DNA from: Cafeteria roenbergensis
Taxonomy: Eukaryota; Sar; Bigyra; Bicosoecida; Cafeteriaceae
NCBI GenBank assembly: GCA_008330645.1
Contig: VLTN01000029.1
Location: 248,001 to 312,000 of the forward strand
Direction: 5' to 3'
Length of the DNA: 64,000 nt
This document shows, one piece after another, positions 36,201-47,000 of the stretch. The translations under genes were made by a program, and so were the position numbers. Numbering within the stretch: position 1 is the first letter of the stretch; every line of letters starts with the position of its first letter. A model generated the notes under the pieces. The model was not told the origin of the DNA and did no database searches. It was given only the letters and a program-made list of their open reading frames with translations.

Positions 36201-37345
36201 GCGCCGGCTTCAGCAGCGCTGCCGGCAGCGGCGAAGCCACCTCCGGGGCCGCCGCGTGCGTGAGGTACACGGCCGTCCACATAGGTGTCCCAGTCGACGT
36301 CGTCGTCGGCGTCGGCGCTGGCCAGCACGAGCGAGTCCATGTGGCCGCCGGGGCTGGAGGCCGCGTAGCCGCCGCGCGCCCCCGGCAAGCCCTGCGTCGC
36401 TGCCGTCGCGTCTGCGCTCTGCGGCTGCCGCAGGTCGCCCTGCGAGCGCTTCCGCCGCCGGGGCTGCTGCAGCTGCTGCTGGTGGTGCGAGGCTGCAGCC
36501 GACGGGCCGGCGGACGAGGGCGAGGCGCCGGCTGAGCGGGAGCCTGGCGGCCTCTGCGGGCACGAAAGCACCAGCTCGGTGGCACGGATGTCCAGCAGCA
36601 AGCCAGCTGCGCTGGCCACCGCCCTGCTCCAAGCAGCTGCCGTTTGTGCGAGCTGGCCAAACTCGCTGGCGACCCCGCGCGCGGCCCAGGCGGAAGACAG
36701 GCGCCCTGCGTCCGCTCCGGACACGACAACTGTGCCTTCTGATCGCCGCCCCCCCTTGATCGCATCAATTCGCCCCAGCGGCACCTCAAGGGCGCGTCGG
36801 CCGCCCGGCGTCCAGCGAATCGCCAACCGACTTGGCTGGCCCGGAAGCTGCGACAAAAGGGGGCAGACAACCGGCCGGGGTCACGAGCACATCCATAATG
36901 ATACCGCACGCGTGCAGGCGCGAGCCTGTGGCCCGGGCGCCCCCCCCTGGCGTGAGGAGGGGGGAAGGCGAGCGCAACACACGCGCTGAGCAAGCGCTCT
37001 CTGCTGGGGTCCAAACGGTGTCTGCTGGCAGTCGCTGAGCTGCGTCCAACGGGCGCGCGAGCCGCTCACCTGGGGAAGGACGTGCACCGCGCACGCTGGG
37101 CCGCGGACGCAGCCCTTGGTCAAGGCTGCCTGGACCTCCGGCTCGCTGCCGAGGAAGACTGGCGTTGGGCCAGAAACGCATGGCCGGCCAGCGACGGCGG
37201 CCTGGCCGCCCAGACCCCCAGAGGCCACATCGGTAGCGTGCTCAGTGTCGCCGGCATCACGGGGGCCGTGGGCTCGCGGCACGGCAATGGCGTTGGCCAC
37301 CGCCAGCCACGCGAGCGGGCTGCGCGCGGTTGCCCCCACTGCCAT
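19001..37345 (-). CDS. Giant protein kinase with PH-like N-terminus
   Basis: Exon 1 is 37345-37070 and exon 2 is 36847-19001 (TAG stop), together about 6,040 residues. The C-terminal 630 or so form a protein kinase domain: degenerate Gly loop VAKGAFARV (about 20858-20905), lysine in AVAVAKELL, catalytic loop HGVVHLDVKADN (19761-19800), DFG in CAADFGE (19620-19642), RAPEVI, and DVWSLGCMLVELLSGKYLY. The catalytic loop has HLD where HRD is usual. Lys, both Asp and the loop Asn are kept, so activity is plausible, likely on Ser/Thr. The N-terminus (RLAIRW, then PLGRIDAIKGG, then a final helix) resembles a PH-like fold. Most of the middle is low-complexity (Ser, Gly, Asp, Gln), with ordered helical islands near 29900-30500 and 23000-25800. 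Near 32030-32100 a short hydrophobic stretch precedes a very Arg-rich segment, possibly a membrane or nuclear signal. Substrate and pathway are unknown. Confidence 0.85.
19938..20066. repeat. Hexanucleotide tandem repeat coding (Gly-Ser)n inside the kinase domain
   Basis: About 21.5 perfect CCGCTG units. They code an alternating Gly-Ser run between the MERCEMNVKEWRESF segment (hinge and following helix) and the next kinase helix, so the insert should loop out of the C-lobe. Confidence 0.95.
21411..21480. repeat. CCG-rich microsatellite, poly-Gly upstream of the kinase domain
   Basis: Interrupted CCG/CCT triplets read as glycine with a few Asp on the minus strand, in a disordered linker about 500 bp before the kinase domain begins. 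Confidence 0.85.
22597..22696. repeat. Three imperfect tandem repeats coding GSGIYS-type units
   Basis: Three copies of a unit of about 35-45 bp, each with a GAGTAAA(T/C)GCCGCTGCC core on the plus strand. On the coding strand they give GSGIYS, GSGIYS and GSGVYS separated by glycine runs. Confidence 0.85.
24752..24792. repeat. GAC-type microsatellite, poly-Ser in the giant kinase
   Basis: Tandem ACG/CGA triplets. In the minus-strand gene frame they read TCG, giving about twelve serines in a row. Confidence 0.85.
26450..26585. repeat. Acidic Asp/Glu tract in the giant kinase
   Basis: Runs of CGT, CAT and CCT triplets on the plus strand code long Asp blocks broken by Glu-Gly (DDEGDDDDDD and similar) on the minus strand. 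It is one of the most acidic stretches in the window. Confidence 0.9.
33152..33223. repeat. CTG/CAG repeat coding poly-Gln in the giant kinase
   Basis: 24 triplets, nearly all CAG or CAA on the coding minus strand, broken by one Pro codon and mixed with a few CAA. They give two glutamine blocks. Confidence 0.95.
36848..37069 (-). other. Probable intron 1 of the giant kinase gene (222 nt)
   Basis: The long frame has no ATG at its 5' end; it can only be extended to a TTG at 36856. On the minus strand a strong acceptor, a C/T-rich tract ending in TTTTGTCGCAG, ends at 36848. A strong donor, CCCCAG then GTGAGC, begins at 37069. Joining them keeps phase 0 and yields HVLPQ-LPGQPSRLAIRW, which reads smoothly into the PH-like segment. 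The only in-frame ATG in the upstream exon is at 37345, with G at +4. Confidence 0.7.
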
Positions 37346-38685
37346 GCTCGGCCGGCAACGTCGAGCGGCCTTGGCCTGTCGGTCGCCCACCAAGCCTCGC
37401 CCGGCCCGTCCCGCGCCACACCAGTCGGGTGGGCGTACGTTCGAGTCCCTGGGCCGGAGCAGCGGCGGCTGGCACAGTGGCCTGGGCGACGCGAGTCCCA
37501 GACGAGCGGGCCGGTTGGTCGCAGAGCAGAGTTGAACCGAATTTGTGAGGAGACTTCAGCTCTCGAATCCGGCACGATTCAGCATGGTCGCGTGATGGCT
37601 TGCAGATGGAGTGCCCCGTCACACACTACCCCTGCTGCCCGCCGGCGCCCCAAAGCCGGCCCCAGCTCGGGGACCTAGCTCTCGTGCCCGAGTCGTCACT
37701 CACTGGCCCCCGAACCAGCCCGCCTCTTGATGCCGACGAGATTGCCTGGACGATTCTCAGGCGGACGCGACCCAAGTTTCGCCGCCCCGTGCGCGCGCGT
37801 GCGTGCATGCGCCGTGGCTTCGACAAGGCAAGGCCGTATAAGCGCCAGGGCAGTGCGCCGGGCTAGCCGCAGCCGCACAGAGTGCGAGGAATTCGTTCGC
37901 CGAGCTGCGCCATTTTGCAACGGCGGCAATGGCTTTGGGCGGCGAGAAGCAAGGATTGTGGCGCATCCGGCGCGGGATTGGCTGTGCCCGAGCCCACAGT
38001 CACGAGGGTGGAATGTTTCCAGTTGAGCGTTGCCTGCTCTTTTTGCAGGAACGGGCGCGTTGCCTGTTCGCAAGTGCATAAATGGCACACCAAACCATCG
38101 ATGTGGCGCATGATGGTCGCGGTGCGATTTTTTTGCTGCGGCAGGGTTCGCCGAGCACTCACGACGCCAAATCGCGAGTCAGCACCAAGCCCTTTCGCCA
38201 GTGACTTGGTAAGTTGGTTTCGGTGCGGGAAGCCTCGCCCGCCCAACCCCCACAGCTCCAGTTTCGCGCCCGAGTCAGGCAACAAGCGACCCTTGCTCAT
38301 TGTGCAGCCCGGCGCGCACTCGTCGGCCACAGTCCAGGAGCACGCTTGAATGACCAAGCCAGCAAGCGCATAGTGGGCTCGGCAGCGCTTGCCCACGACT
38401 GCCAACCAGCAGCCGCCGCGCGGCCAAGATGCAGCACGAGCGCGCCTCAATATTGCCATGCGTGCAAGCATATCGATTGGGAGAGGGTGCGGCAAGTGCG
38501 GGACGTGACCACGCCTGCAGTGTGCGGGCCCGCACCTCGGCGGGCGCGGGTGCAAGGCCTGCAAGCGTTGGGGAGGAGCCTTCGTCTGCGGCAGGCGTTG
38601 GCGAAAGCGGCCCGGCAGCGCTTCAGGGCGCCAGCTGCTTGCAGCGCGGGTGTTCCATTGGGGTGCCCCAAGTTCCTCGGCAGCC
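37346..38685. other. 1.34-kb intergenic region, presumed bidirectional promoter
   Basis: It separates the divergent kinase and ATG2 genes and is visibly less G+C-rich than the coding DNA. TATA-like strings occur at about 37836 (GTATAAG) and 38078 (CATAAATGG), but neither lies at a spacing I can tie to a start. A T-loop-like TTCGAGTCC near 37439 has no matching stems, so I do not call a tRNA. Short frames here read as random sequence. Confidence 0.65.
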
Positions 38686-38689
38686 ATGG
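38677..38689 (+). promoter_or_regulatory. Kozak-like context fixing the ATG2 start
   Basis: CTCGGCAGCCATGG is a near-ideal eukaryotic start context, with C at -1 and -2, A at -4 and G at +4. It selects the ATG at 38686. The frame is open a little further upstream, but only to a GTG at 38650, and the conserved family N-terminus begins at this ATG (MDFLARV). Confidence 0.8.
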
Positions 38690-39667
38690 ACTTCCTCGCG
38701 CGCGTTGCTGAGCCGTCGCTGCGGAGGCTTGTTGCGCTGGTCATTCGCCGCGCAGTTGGCAAGCACTTGGCTCGGCCGTTGGACCCGAAGCAGGTCCGTG
38801 TGGACCTTGCTGGCGGCGTCGCGATTGTGCGAGACATTCGCATTTCGCCTTCGGGCGCCAACGAGGCCCTCGAGGCCACATCTCTTCGAGTAGCTAGCAT
38901 TCGAATCGGGAGTGTGGTGGTCAGGCTTCCTTTCTCCTTGAGCAGCGCCACAGCGGCCATTGCGGCTGAGGCGCTGCGGGCGTCCGGAGCGGGCTCCAGC
39001 AGCAGCGCCGGCGGCAACGGCAAAAGCGACGGCCTCCTCGACCTGAACGGGCTCATCGTCACCGGCGTGGACGTTCACCTCGTGCCCCGTCTGGCCCCGC
39101 GAGTATCGCGCACGCCTGGCGACGAGGAGGCGGCGGCCAGCGTCGCGAGGGCACAGGGCGGCCGCAGCGCTGCGCCGAGCCGGGCAAACTCCGGCAAGGG
39201 GGGCGCCGCAGCGGCAGCGGCCGCATCTTCCGGTGGCGACAGGTCCCCCCAGGCCCCAGCCGGAGCGCAGCCGGGCAGGAGCTCTCCCCCAGACGTGGGC
39301 GACGCGCAGCGGGGGATCGCCCGCCTGGCTCAGTGGGTCGAGCAGGCGGCGGCGAAACTCTCTGCCGAGGTCCGCGGGGTCAGGGTGTGGGTGCACGCCT
39401 CGTCGCCGGGAAGCCGGCGGCCGGCCGGGTCTGTCGCTCCGTCCGCGCTGCTGCTGCATGCATCCTGGCTTCGCGTGGGTCCGCCGACGGCGCTGGCCGC
39501 TGCTGCGGCTGCCATGACCGCGGCGCCGGAGAATGTGTCTGCCGTCGAGATAGGGTCCGCCACGCTGGCTGTAGTGGTGCAGCCCGCGAGCGCTTCTCAA
39601 GGCGAGGCTGGACACATCCAGCATGGCAGCGAGAGCTCTGCCAGTGCACCGTGCGTTGGATCCAGCA

Positions 39668-39713
<46 letters not shown>

Positions 39714-42700
39714 TGATGACGACGACACCTCGGGAAGCGACTCGGACGGCGGCACCGGCTCCCGCGCCGTGAGAGCCGAGGCCCGGGCGGCGGAACGACG
39801 CAGCCTTCGGCTGCAGGGCCAGGAGTGCAGAGCCTGGGCCAAGCGCTGGAGGCGGCTTCATTGCTCCTCGCTCGGAACGCTGCAGGCCACAGCAACGTCG
39901 CCTGCGCTGGCGCTGCTGGTTGACCGCGGGGCGACGGACGGTGCGACGCAGCTGACAGCGTTGCTCGGCATGTGGAGGTGGTCCCTGGACCCCACGTCGC
40001 TCGCCGTGGTGGCCCGGTGCGCCGCCCCAGCAGCCTCCCAGCCGCCCGTCATCACGCTGCGGCGGCGCGCGAGGCGGCGCAGGGGCAGGCGCGCCGGCGC
40101 CGGCGCTGGCCAATCGTCGGATCCTGCTGACGGCAGAGCCGCCGCAGGAGGTGCGGGCGCGGCCGGCGCTGCCGAGGCGGAGGGCACAATGGCCCTCACC
40201 GCGGACGACTTCGTGGCGCTGGAGCAGCTCCTGGCTGCGGCCGAGGCGACGAGGGGTGGGGGAGGGGACGGCGCGGGCCCCAGCTGGCACGGCCGTCGGC
40301 TCCTGGGGACGCTTGTGAACGCGGCCGCCTCCGCCGCCACGCCGTGGGCCATGCGTGACAGCGCGCACCGTGGCTCCTCGTCCGCGGCCGGTGGGGGCCG
40401 GTTTGGGCCCGGCCCGGCGCCGGCGGAAGGGGCGGGCAGGGCCTCGGGGGCCGGCGGTGGCAGCAGCACGGGGTCGGCCGTGTCGTTCCTCGACAGCATC
40501 CCCGCAACCGAGGCCGACCTCTTCGCAAGGCCAAGCGACCGGCACGCTGACGCGGGCGGCTCGCTCCCTGCCGGCTCGGCCTCGGCCTTCGCCCGCCCCG
40601 CGGGCGAGCACTCCCGCCGCGGCGCCGCGCGCGGTACGCCTGGTCGCCGAGCCGGCAGGGCCGCCCAGGGCATGCAGTCGGCGATGCGAGACTACCCGGC
40701 AGCCTTCCACAGCGGAAGGCGCGCGGTGGCGGGGCTCTTGCGCCGTGCTTCCATGTCCGCCGCGGGCCAGGCAGCGCCGCGTCGGTCCGCTGCGGGGCCC
40801 GGCGATGCAGCAGTCGCGAGCACGGCCGAGGCAGGTGGCGACGGGGAGCTTGACAGCAAGTGGGTCGCGCAGGCAAACACGGACCCCTTCCTGGGGGACG
40901 GGGCGGCGCCCGCCGGAGACTTGCCGCAGCGCGCGCGCGGCAGCGACGCGCCCAGCGCGACGTCGGCGGGCAGGGCCGCTGGAGAACACGGCAAGCAGTC
41001 GAGAACGACCAGGGGGAGGTCCGCACGGGAGCTCGAGTCGTCAGAGTCCTCGTCGGACGACAGCGGCGGCGGAGGCGAGGCCCGGGGCGATCCAGGTGCT
41101 GGCCAGCGCACGCTCGCGGCGCCCGCCGTGCGGGGCTCGCAGCGGCAGGCGATGGCCGCCTCCCGGGGCGCGGCCATTCTCAGTACAAGCAGGCGGAGCC
41201 GGTGGCACACTTCGATCGACCGCGACGACGCGTCTGCTCCGAAGCCCTCTGCGGCGACGGCTCGGCACGACCCTGCGCTTGAGACGACCGCGGCCGCCGC
41301 CCTCCTCCTGCCGCGCTCGACGTCCGCGGAGTCGTCACGCGCAGAGCGACGCCCGATGGACCTCATTCGCCGCCGCATATCGCCGCCACCGGCGCAGGGC
41401 TCGGCCTCGGCAGCGGGGCTCCCTCGCCTGGCAGCCGGCAGGGCGCCCGCCCTGCCCCCGCTGGCAGCTCAGGGACGGTTCGGGAGTAGCAGAACCATGG
41501 CCGAGGTGCAGAGCGCTCTGAGCCTGCATCTCGGGGCACGGCCACAGCCCCCGCGCAGCGCCACGACAAGCAGGGCAGAAATCGGAGTGGAGCTGTTCGC
41601 AGTGTCGTTCGCGGTTGAGGCCGTGGAGGTGGAGCTGTGCACAGCCCCGAGCGGCCGGCTCTCGGACTGGGCGGCGCCCGCTCCCCCCTCAGCGAAGCAT
41701 CTCGCGTCGCGAGCTGCCTTCGATTCGGGGCCGGGGCTCGCGCCCCTCCCCGCCTCCACAGCAGCCCCCGGCGCTGCATCAGCTGCAGCCGCTGACCCCC
41801 GAGGCAGTTCTCGCTCCAGAGCGAGCGCTTCCAGCGGCCAAGCGAGCACCTGCCGAGCAGGCGTGAACCTGTCGGCATCGGTCTGGCTGCGACAGGCGCG
41901 CGGCTCAGCGTCGCAGGTGGGTGACAGGGTTGCTGTCAGCGTGCAGTTGGGAGACGCCGGCGCAGACGTCGGCCCGGCGGACACGCGGAGCCTCGGTCGC
42001 GCCAGCGGTCGCGCCAGCGGCAGCAGCGGTCGCGCCAGCGGCAGCAGCGGTCGCGCCAGCGGCAGCGGCAGGGAGGCTGCCCGGGCCGGTCGGCGGCCGG
42101 TGTTGAGCTTCACGCCCGAAGCAGACGGCACGAACTGCGCGCAGCTCACCTTTAGCCTGTTCCCGACGGACCCCCTGTACGAGGAAGCGGCCTCCAGCGA
42201 CGATGGCGACGGCAGCAGAGGGGGGTCGGGGGTGCTCGGGTCTCCCGGTGGCGGGTCGCGCAGGGTCCCTCGCAGCCTCGTGACCGTGGTGGTGGCGCCG
42301 CTGGCGGTTGAGCTGGCACCGGAGCTTGCTGCTGTCGTCGCTGCCGTCGCCCCGGGTCTGAAGCGAGAAGCCGGGGCCGCGGCTGACGCCGCGCAGAGGC
42401 TCCTGCAGAGAGCGCGATCCGTCGCGTCGACCGTCGCCGGGGCAGTGGTGTCCAGCGTCGCGAACCGCCTCGATGCCGAGGCGCAGGCCGACGGCGACCG
42501 AGACGACCACGCTTCCGACAGCAACGGCGGCTTGGACAGCGACAGCGGCCGCGGTGACGGCGGGCCGCCTGCGCCTGACGGGGCGGCAGGTCGGGCGCGC
42601 CCTTCCGCAGGCGCCTGGCGCAGCGGGGCAGGGGCGAGCTTCGGCCCAGGATCGGTCGCCGAGCTGCGACACCGCCTGCACGCTCTTGCCAAGACCATGG

Positions 42701-43981
42701 CCGCGGAGGCGAACATGGCCGCGTCCGGGGCGGGCGGCAACCCCATGGTGGTTGTGACGCTGGCTCCTCTTCCTGGGGCAGCTGTCACGGTCGACTGCCC
42801 CCGAATCACGCTCACTTGCCGCAGTCATGCTCCCGCTCTGCCCCAGTCACCGTCGCTGCCGACGGGCGACGAGCAGGTCGCTGGCGCTGGCTCCGCCGGC
42901 CTTCCCTGCCCGACTGGCGCATCGGCTACGGTCGAGCTGTTCGGGGCGCGCGCGTGGAACGCGTTTCTGCTGCCCGCCGCAGCGCCGGGTGGCTCTGCCG
43001 AGCGGCTGCGGGCCCCGCTCTCGTGGACCGCCGACTTTCGCTCCGTGCGCGTGCGAGCAGGCCTCGTTGACAGCGGCGGGCGGGACGGGGCGGCTCCTGC
43101 CGGCCCCGCGCTGCTGGAGTGCAGGGCGGTCGCCCGCGCTGAGGGCGACGAGTGGGCGCCGCCAGACGGCCCATCGGGAATCAAGCGGGCTGTCGAAGGC
43201 GGGCTGGGCGGCTTCGGGGCAGTCAAGGCCTCGGGAGGGCCGGGAAAGGGGTCGGCAGAGGGAGCAGCCAACGCGCCGTCGCTGATCCGCCCAAGGGTGA
43301 CGATGCAAGTGAGGCCGTGGCTGTGGGCGAGGGGGGCGGCGGAGGAGGCCGAGGAGCCCGACGGCCCCCCTGCGACCGCACACGGCCGTGAGCGCGAGCC
43401 GCACGAGACGCCTGGCTACGATGCGTTTGGAGCGCTGGACGCTGCGCGGGAGGTGCTCGCAGCAGCCGGGAGGGGTGGCGGCGTGGCCTCCGCCAACCGG
43501 GGCATCACCGCTGTGTTTGAGGACGGCGCCCCCGAGGCCGACCTGCGAATGGGTGCCGCGCCGGCCGCTGGACGCTTGGACTTTGACGACGTCAGCGCCT
43601 CGCTCCCCAGCGTGGGCGCCGCGTCGGCCGCCGGCCCGCAGGCATCGGCGGCAGCAGCCGGCGAAGCTGGGGGGGCGCCGGGGGCGGGGACGGATCCTTC
43701 CGTGCTGCTCAGCCCCCGCTTCGACGATGCCTCGGACATGCGGTCGCGGCTGGTGGCGCTCCGCAGCGCTGGCACGGGCGTGCGCGTGGACCTCGCAAGC
43801 TGCTTGATCAGAGCAACTCCCGCGCAAGCGGCCGCCTTGCACCTGGTTCTCAGCTCCTTCGGCAGAGCTGCGCGAGCGTGGCACGAGGTTGGCGCAGCCC
43901 TTGCCGGCCCTGCCGAAGCTGCCGCATCGGATGGCTCGCCAGTGGGCGCCCACAGCGCAGCGCCCCCGACACCTGCTGCTG

Positions 43982-44031
<50 letters not shown>

Positions 44032-47000
44032 AGCCGCGCCGGCACCAAGGCGCAGGATGGAGCAACGCCGGGAGTGGTGGTGCTGGTATCGCTGGAGGAG
44101 GCGCGCATCGTCGCGCTGCCCTTGCCTGCAGAGCCTGCGCCAGCAGTTGTGGCGCTGCTGTCCGGTCTGCGCTGCCTGGTGGCCCCGCCCGGGCCTCGCA
44201 AGGCGCCCGACGCATCCGACGGCGCGTCGCTCAGTTCTGCCGGAGGAGGCACGCACAGGGACGCGGCCCGTCCCGAGCAAGCGACGCGCGTGTGGGTTGA
44301 CGTCTTTTCTGCGGCGCTTGCGGCGGTACCGCTGTCGCAGGCGGGCGTGGGCCTCGGCCACGGCAGCTCTTCGGACCAGCGGCCGCACGCCACTGCCTCC
44401 CGCAAGGCTCTGCGGGCCACCCGGCGTGAGCTCGGGCTGGCGTCGGCCAAGCAGGCCGGTGCCGCGGTGCTCTTTCACCGCGGCGCGATGGCACCCCCGG
44501 GGCTGGACGCGGCGGGCGGATTGCTGCAGGGACCAAGCGCCACCATGTCGTCCTCCACAGCAACGTCGCTCTCCGGCGCGGTTCCGGATGCGACATCGTC
44601 AGCGCCGCGGTTCGGCGAGCCCTCGGCGGCGGCGCGCTCGCACGGGCACAGAAGCCGGCATCGGCGTCACGGCCTCAGCGCTGATGACTCGCCCATGATC
44701 CAGGTTCGCGTGGCACTGCTGAGCGATGACCGCGACGGCAAGGACGCTGGCCCGTCCCCCGGGGAGACGAGGGTCCATCTCCGGGACGTCACGCTGCGAC
44801 TGCCCGACCTCTGGGGTGGGGCCCTGGCCCAGGGCGCGAGGCCGCTGCCTGGCGACAAGCCGTGGTGGTCGACGCCCACAGCCGTCGCAGCTGCGCTCGG
44901 AGGCAAGCACAGCCCCGACGTGCCGGACAGTGGCAGTGCCACTGCACCCGGCGCTGTGCCCCCCGGCGCGCCCGGCCAGCCGGATGCGCCGCAGCAGCGC
45001 GAGGGCGGGCGCGGGGCGCGGGCCACCGCAGGGGCCGCCACGGAAGACGCTGCGCCGTTCGCCGTGCGCCCGCGATCCCCGCCAGCGCCCCCCGCTCCGC
45101 GAGACCCGGCAGGCACCACTGCGGCTGCGGGTGGCATCGACGCCGCCCAGAGCAGCGAGCACTTCTGGCCAGTCATCGGGCACCGCGTCACCGTGACTGC
45201 GGAGCGCACGGTCGCCACGGCCACAGCTGCGAGGCGCTTCTGGCGCCGCGAGTCCAGCGCACACCCCGCGTGCTTGCTGCAGCTCGGACCGCAGGCCGTC
45301 CTCATCGTGGAGTCCCTCACGGTGAAGTACTTCACTGCTTCCGACGAAGCGTCCTTGGCGACAGGTGGAATTGGCTGCACGCGCGTCCGCTTCGTGGGCG
45401 CCTCGCTCCAGCTCTCGCCCAGTGCCCTTCCGCTCGACCTGCCGTTGCTTGCGGCAGTGGAGGCCCACGCCTGCGGCATCGTGAGGGATGGCCTCATCAG
45501 CACGCTCACGACAGACCGGCTTCTTGCCGCGGCGGCTGCATCCGTGCCTGCCCCACTGTCGATGCCACAAGCTCCACCGCCAGAGCGAGTGCGGTCCCTT
45601 GCGGGCGGCCTCCGCGAGGTCCCTGTCGTCCCGCTCGGGGCTGCCTTGGCTGGCTGGTGCTCGCTTCCGGTCGTCCTGATGCCTCCCGCAGCCCGGCAAG
45701 CTGCGCCGTCGTCGCCGCCGTCCATCGCGCACCTGCTCGCGGCCTCCTCGCTTGCTCCGGCGCGAGTGTCGCCGTCGCCCTCTGGCGCCGCCACGGCGCC
45801 TGTGTCTGACCGCATCGCCCACATCGACGCGGTGGCAGCGGGGGCTGCGGCCCATCCGAGCGCCAGGTCCTGCCTCCCCCTGAGGGCCGCGCCGTCGTCC
45901 CACGTTCGCGTCGCGTTTCTGTCTGACGCGTCTGTCGTCGTCACGGCAAGAGACGCCTCGCTTGCCAGTCGCGTGCCCATCGTGAGCGGGTCCCCGCTGG
46001 ACTACCGGAGCATCGCTCCGACTGACAGCTGGTCGAACGGCGGCTTCGGCAGGGAGCTCGGCCCTGCTGCAACGGAGGTGCGTGTGATGGTCGGCCGGCT
46101 GGGAGTGACTGCAGCCATCGATTCGCTTGTCTCCCTCCCCGCCCTGGGGGAGGCACTGTCGTGGTCATACCCTCGAGTCGCGCAAGCCTCGACAAACGGG
46201 CCGGCCGACGTGAGTGCCGGTGGCGCTGCCACCCCCTCTGTCGATGGGGCGGCGCACGCTGGACGAGCCGGCACAAGTGCCGCCGCTGCAGGCACAGCTG
46301 GCCCCGCGTCGCCGCCCCGGCAGCCGCCACGAGTGCACCGTGTGTCGGCCGCCGAGGCCAGGGCGCGCGCTCTCTCTGGCGCAGACCACAGCGGCAGCGA
46401 CGAAGACGACGGTCTTGGAGGCGGAGTGGCGCTTCTGCGGCGGCGTGGCGTTCCTGGGGCCGCCTCGGGCGCGGCTACTGCTGGGGCAAGCAGCATCCGA
46501 ACGCACACTGGCGGGGTTACTCAGCTGCAGCAGCTTACTGCCGTGGTGCCGCGTCACGGGGAGGCCACTGTGCCTGGCTCTGCAGTGGTGCTGCTTCCGC
46601 TTGCTGCTGCTGCTGCTGCCTCTGAAGCTGCTGCCGACGATGGCGCCGCGCCGCCCGTGTCCTCCGCGCATTGGGTCGCGTGGCGCCAGAGCGACGCGGA
46701 CGAACTGGAAGCTGAGCAGCGCCGGCGAGAGCAGGAGGAAGCAGAGCTGGCAGAGCTGCAGGAGGGAGGCTTTCTGGGCGCGACGTCGCTCGCCCGCAGC
46801 GTGCGGTTCTCGGCCGCGTCGGACGAGGACCCTGCGGCCGTGTCACGTGCAGTGCTCGGAGGTGACGGTCGTCTGATCGAGTCATACGCCGGTAGCCCCG
46901 CCATCGGTGGGGCTGGGCGCCGCAGACGCGGGGGCGACGAGGCCGGGCGGCGCGCTTGGGCGGCGGCCACTGCAGCCGCTGCTGCCGCTGCGCCTGCAAC

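Noticed and set aside
37425-37470. Possible tRNA T-arm (TTCGAGTCC)
   Set aside because: The flanking bases do not pair into a T-stem, and no A-box or anticodon arm could be placed upstream at a sensible distance.
37830-38085. TATA-box candidates
   Set aside because: They are 600-850 bp from the ATG2 start and on no clear spacing to either gene. Single short A/T strings are expected in this less G+C-rich gap.
38650-38685. Upstream GTG extension of ATG2
   Set aside because: GTG is not a normal eukaryotic start, and the conserved N-terminus begins at the well-placed ATG at 38686.
37863-39062. Minus-strand 399-codon frame reaching into the divergent gap
   Set aside because: Half of it is antisense to the ATG2 N-domain and the rest has no codon bias or domain. 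It is probably chance.
38623-40989. Minus-strand open frame of 788 codons over the ATG2 start
   Set aside because: It overlaps the conserved ATG2 N-terminus on the opposite strand, is Arg/Gly-rich and has no recognisable family.
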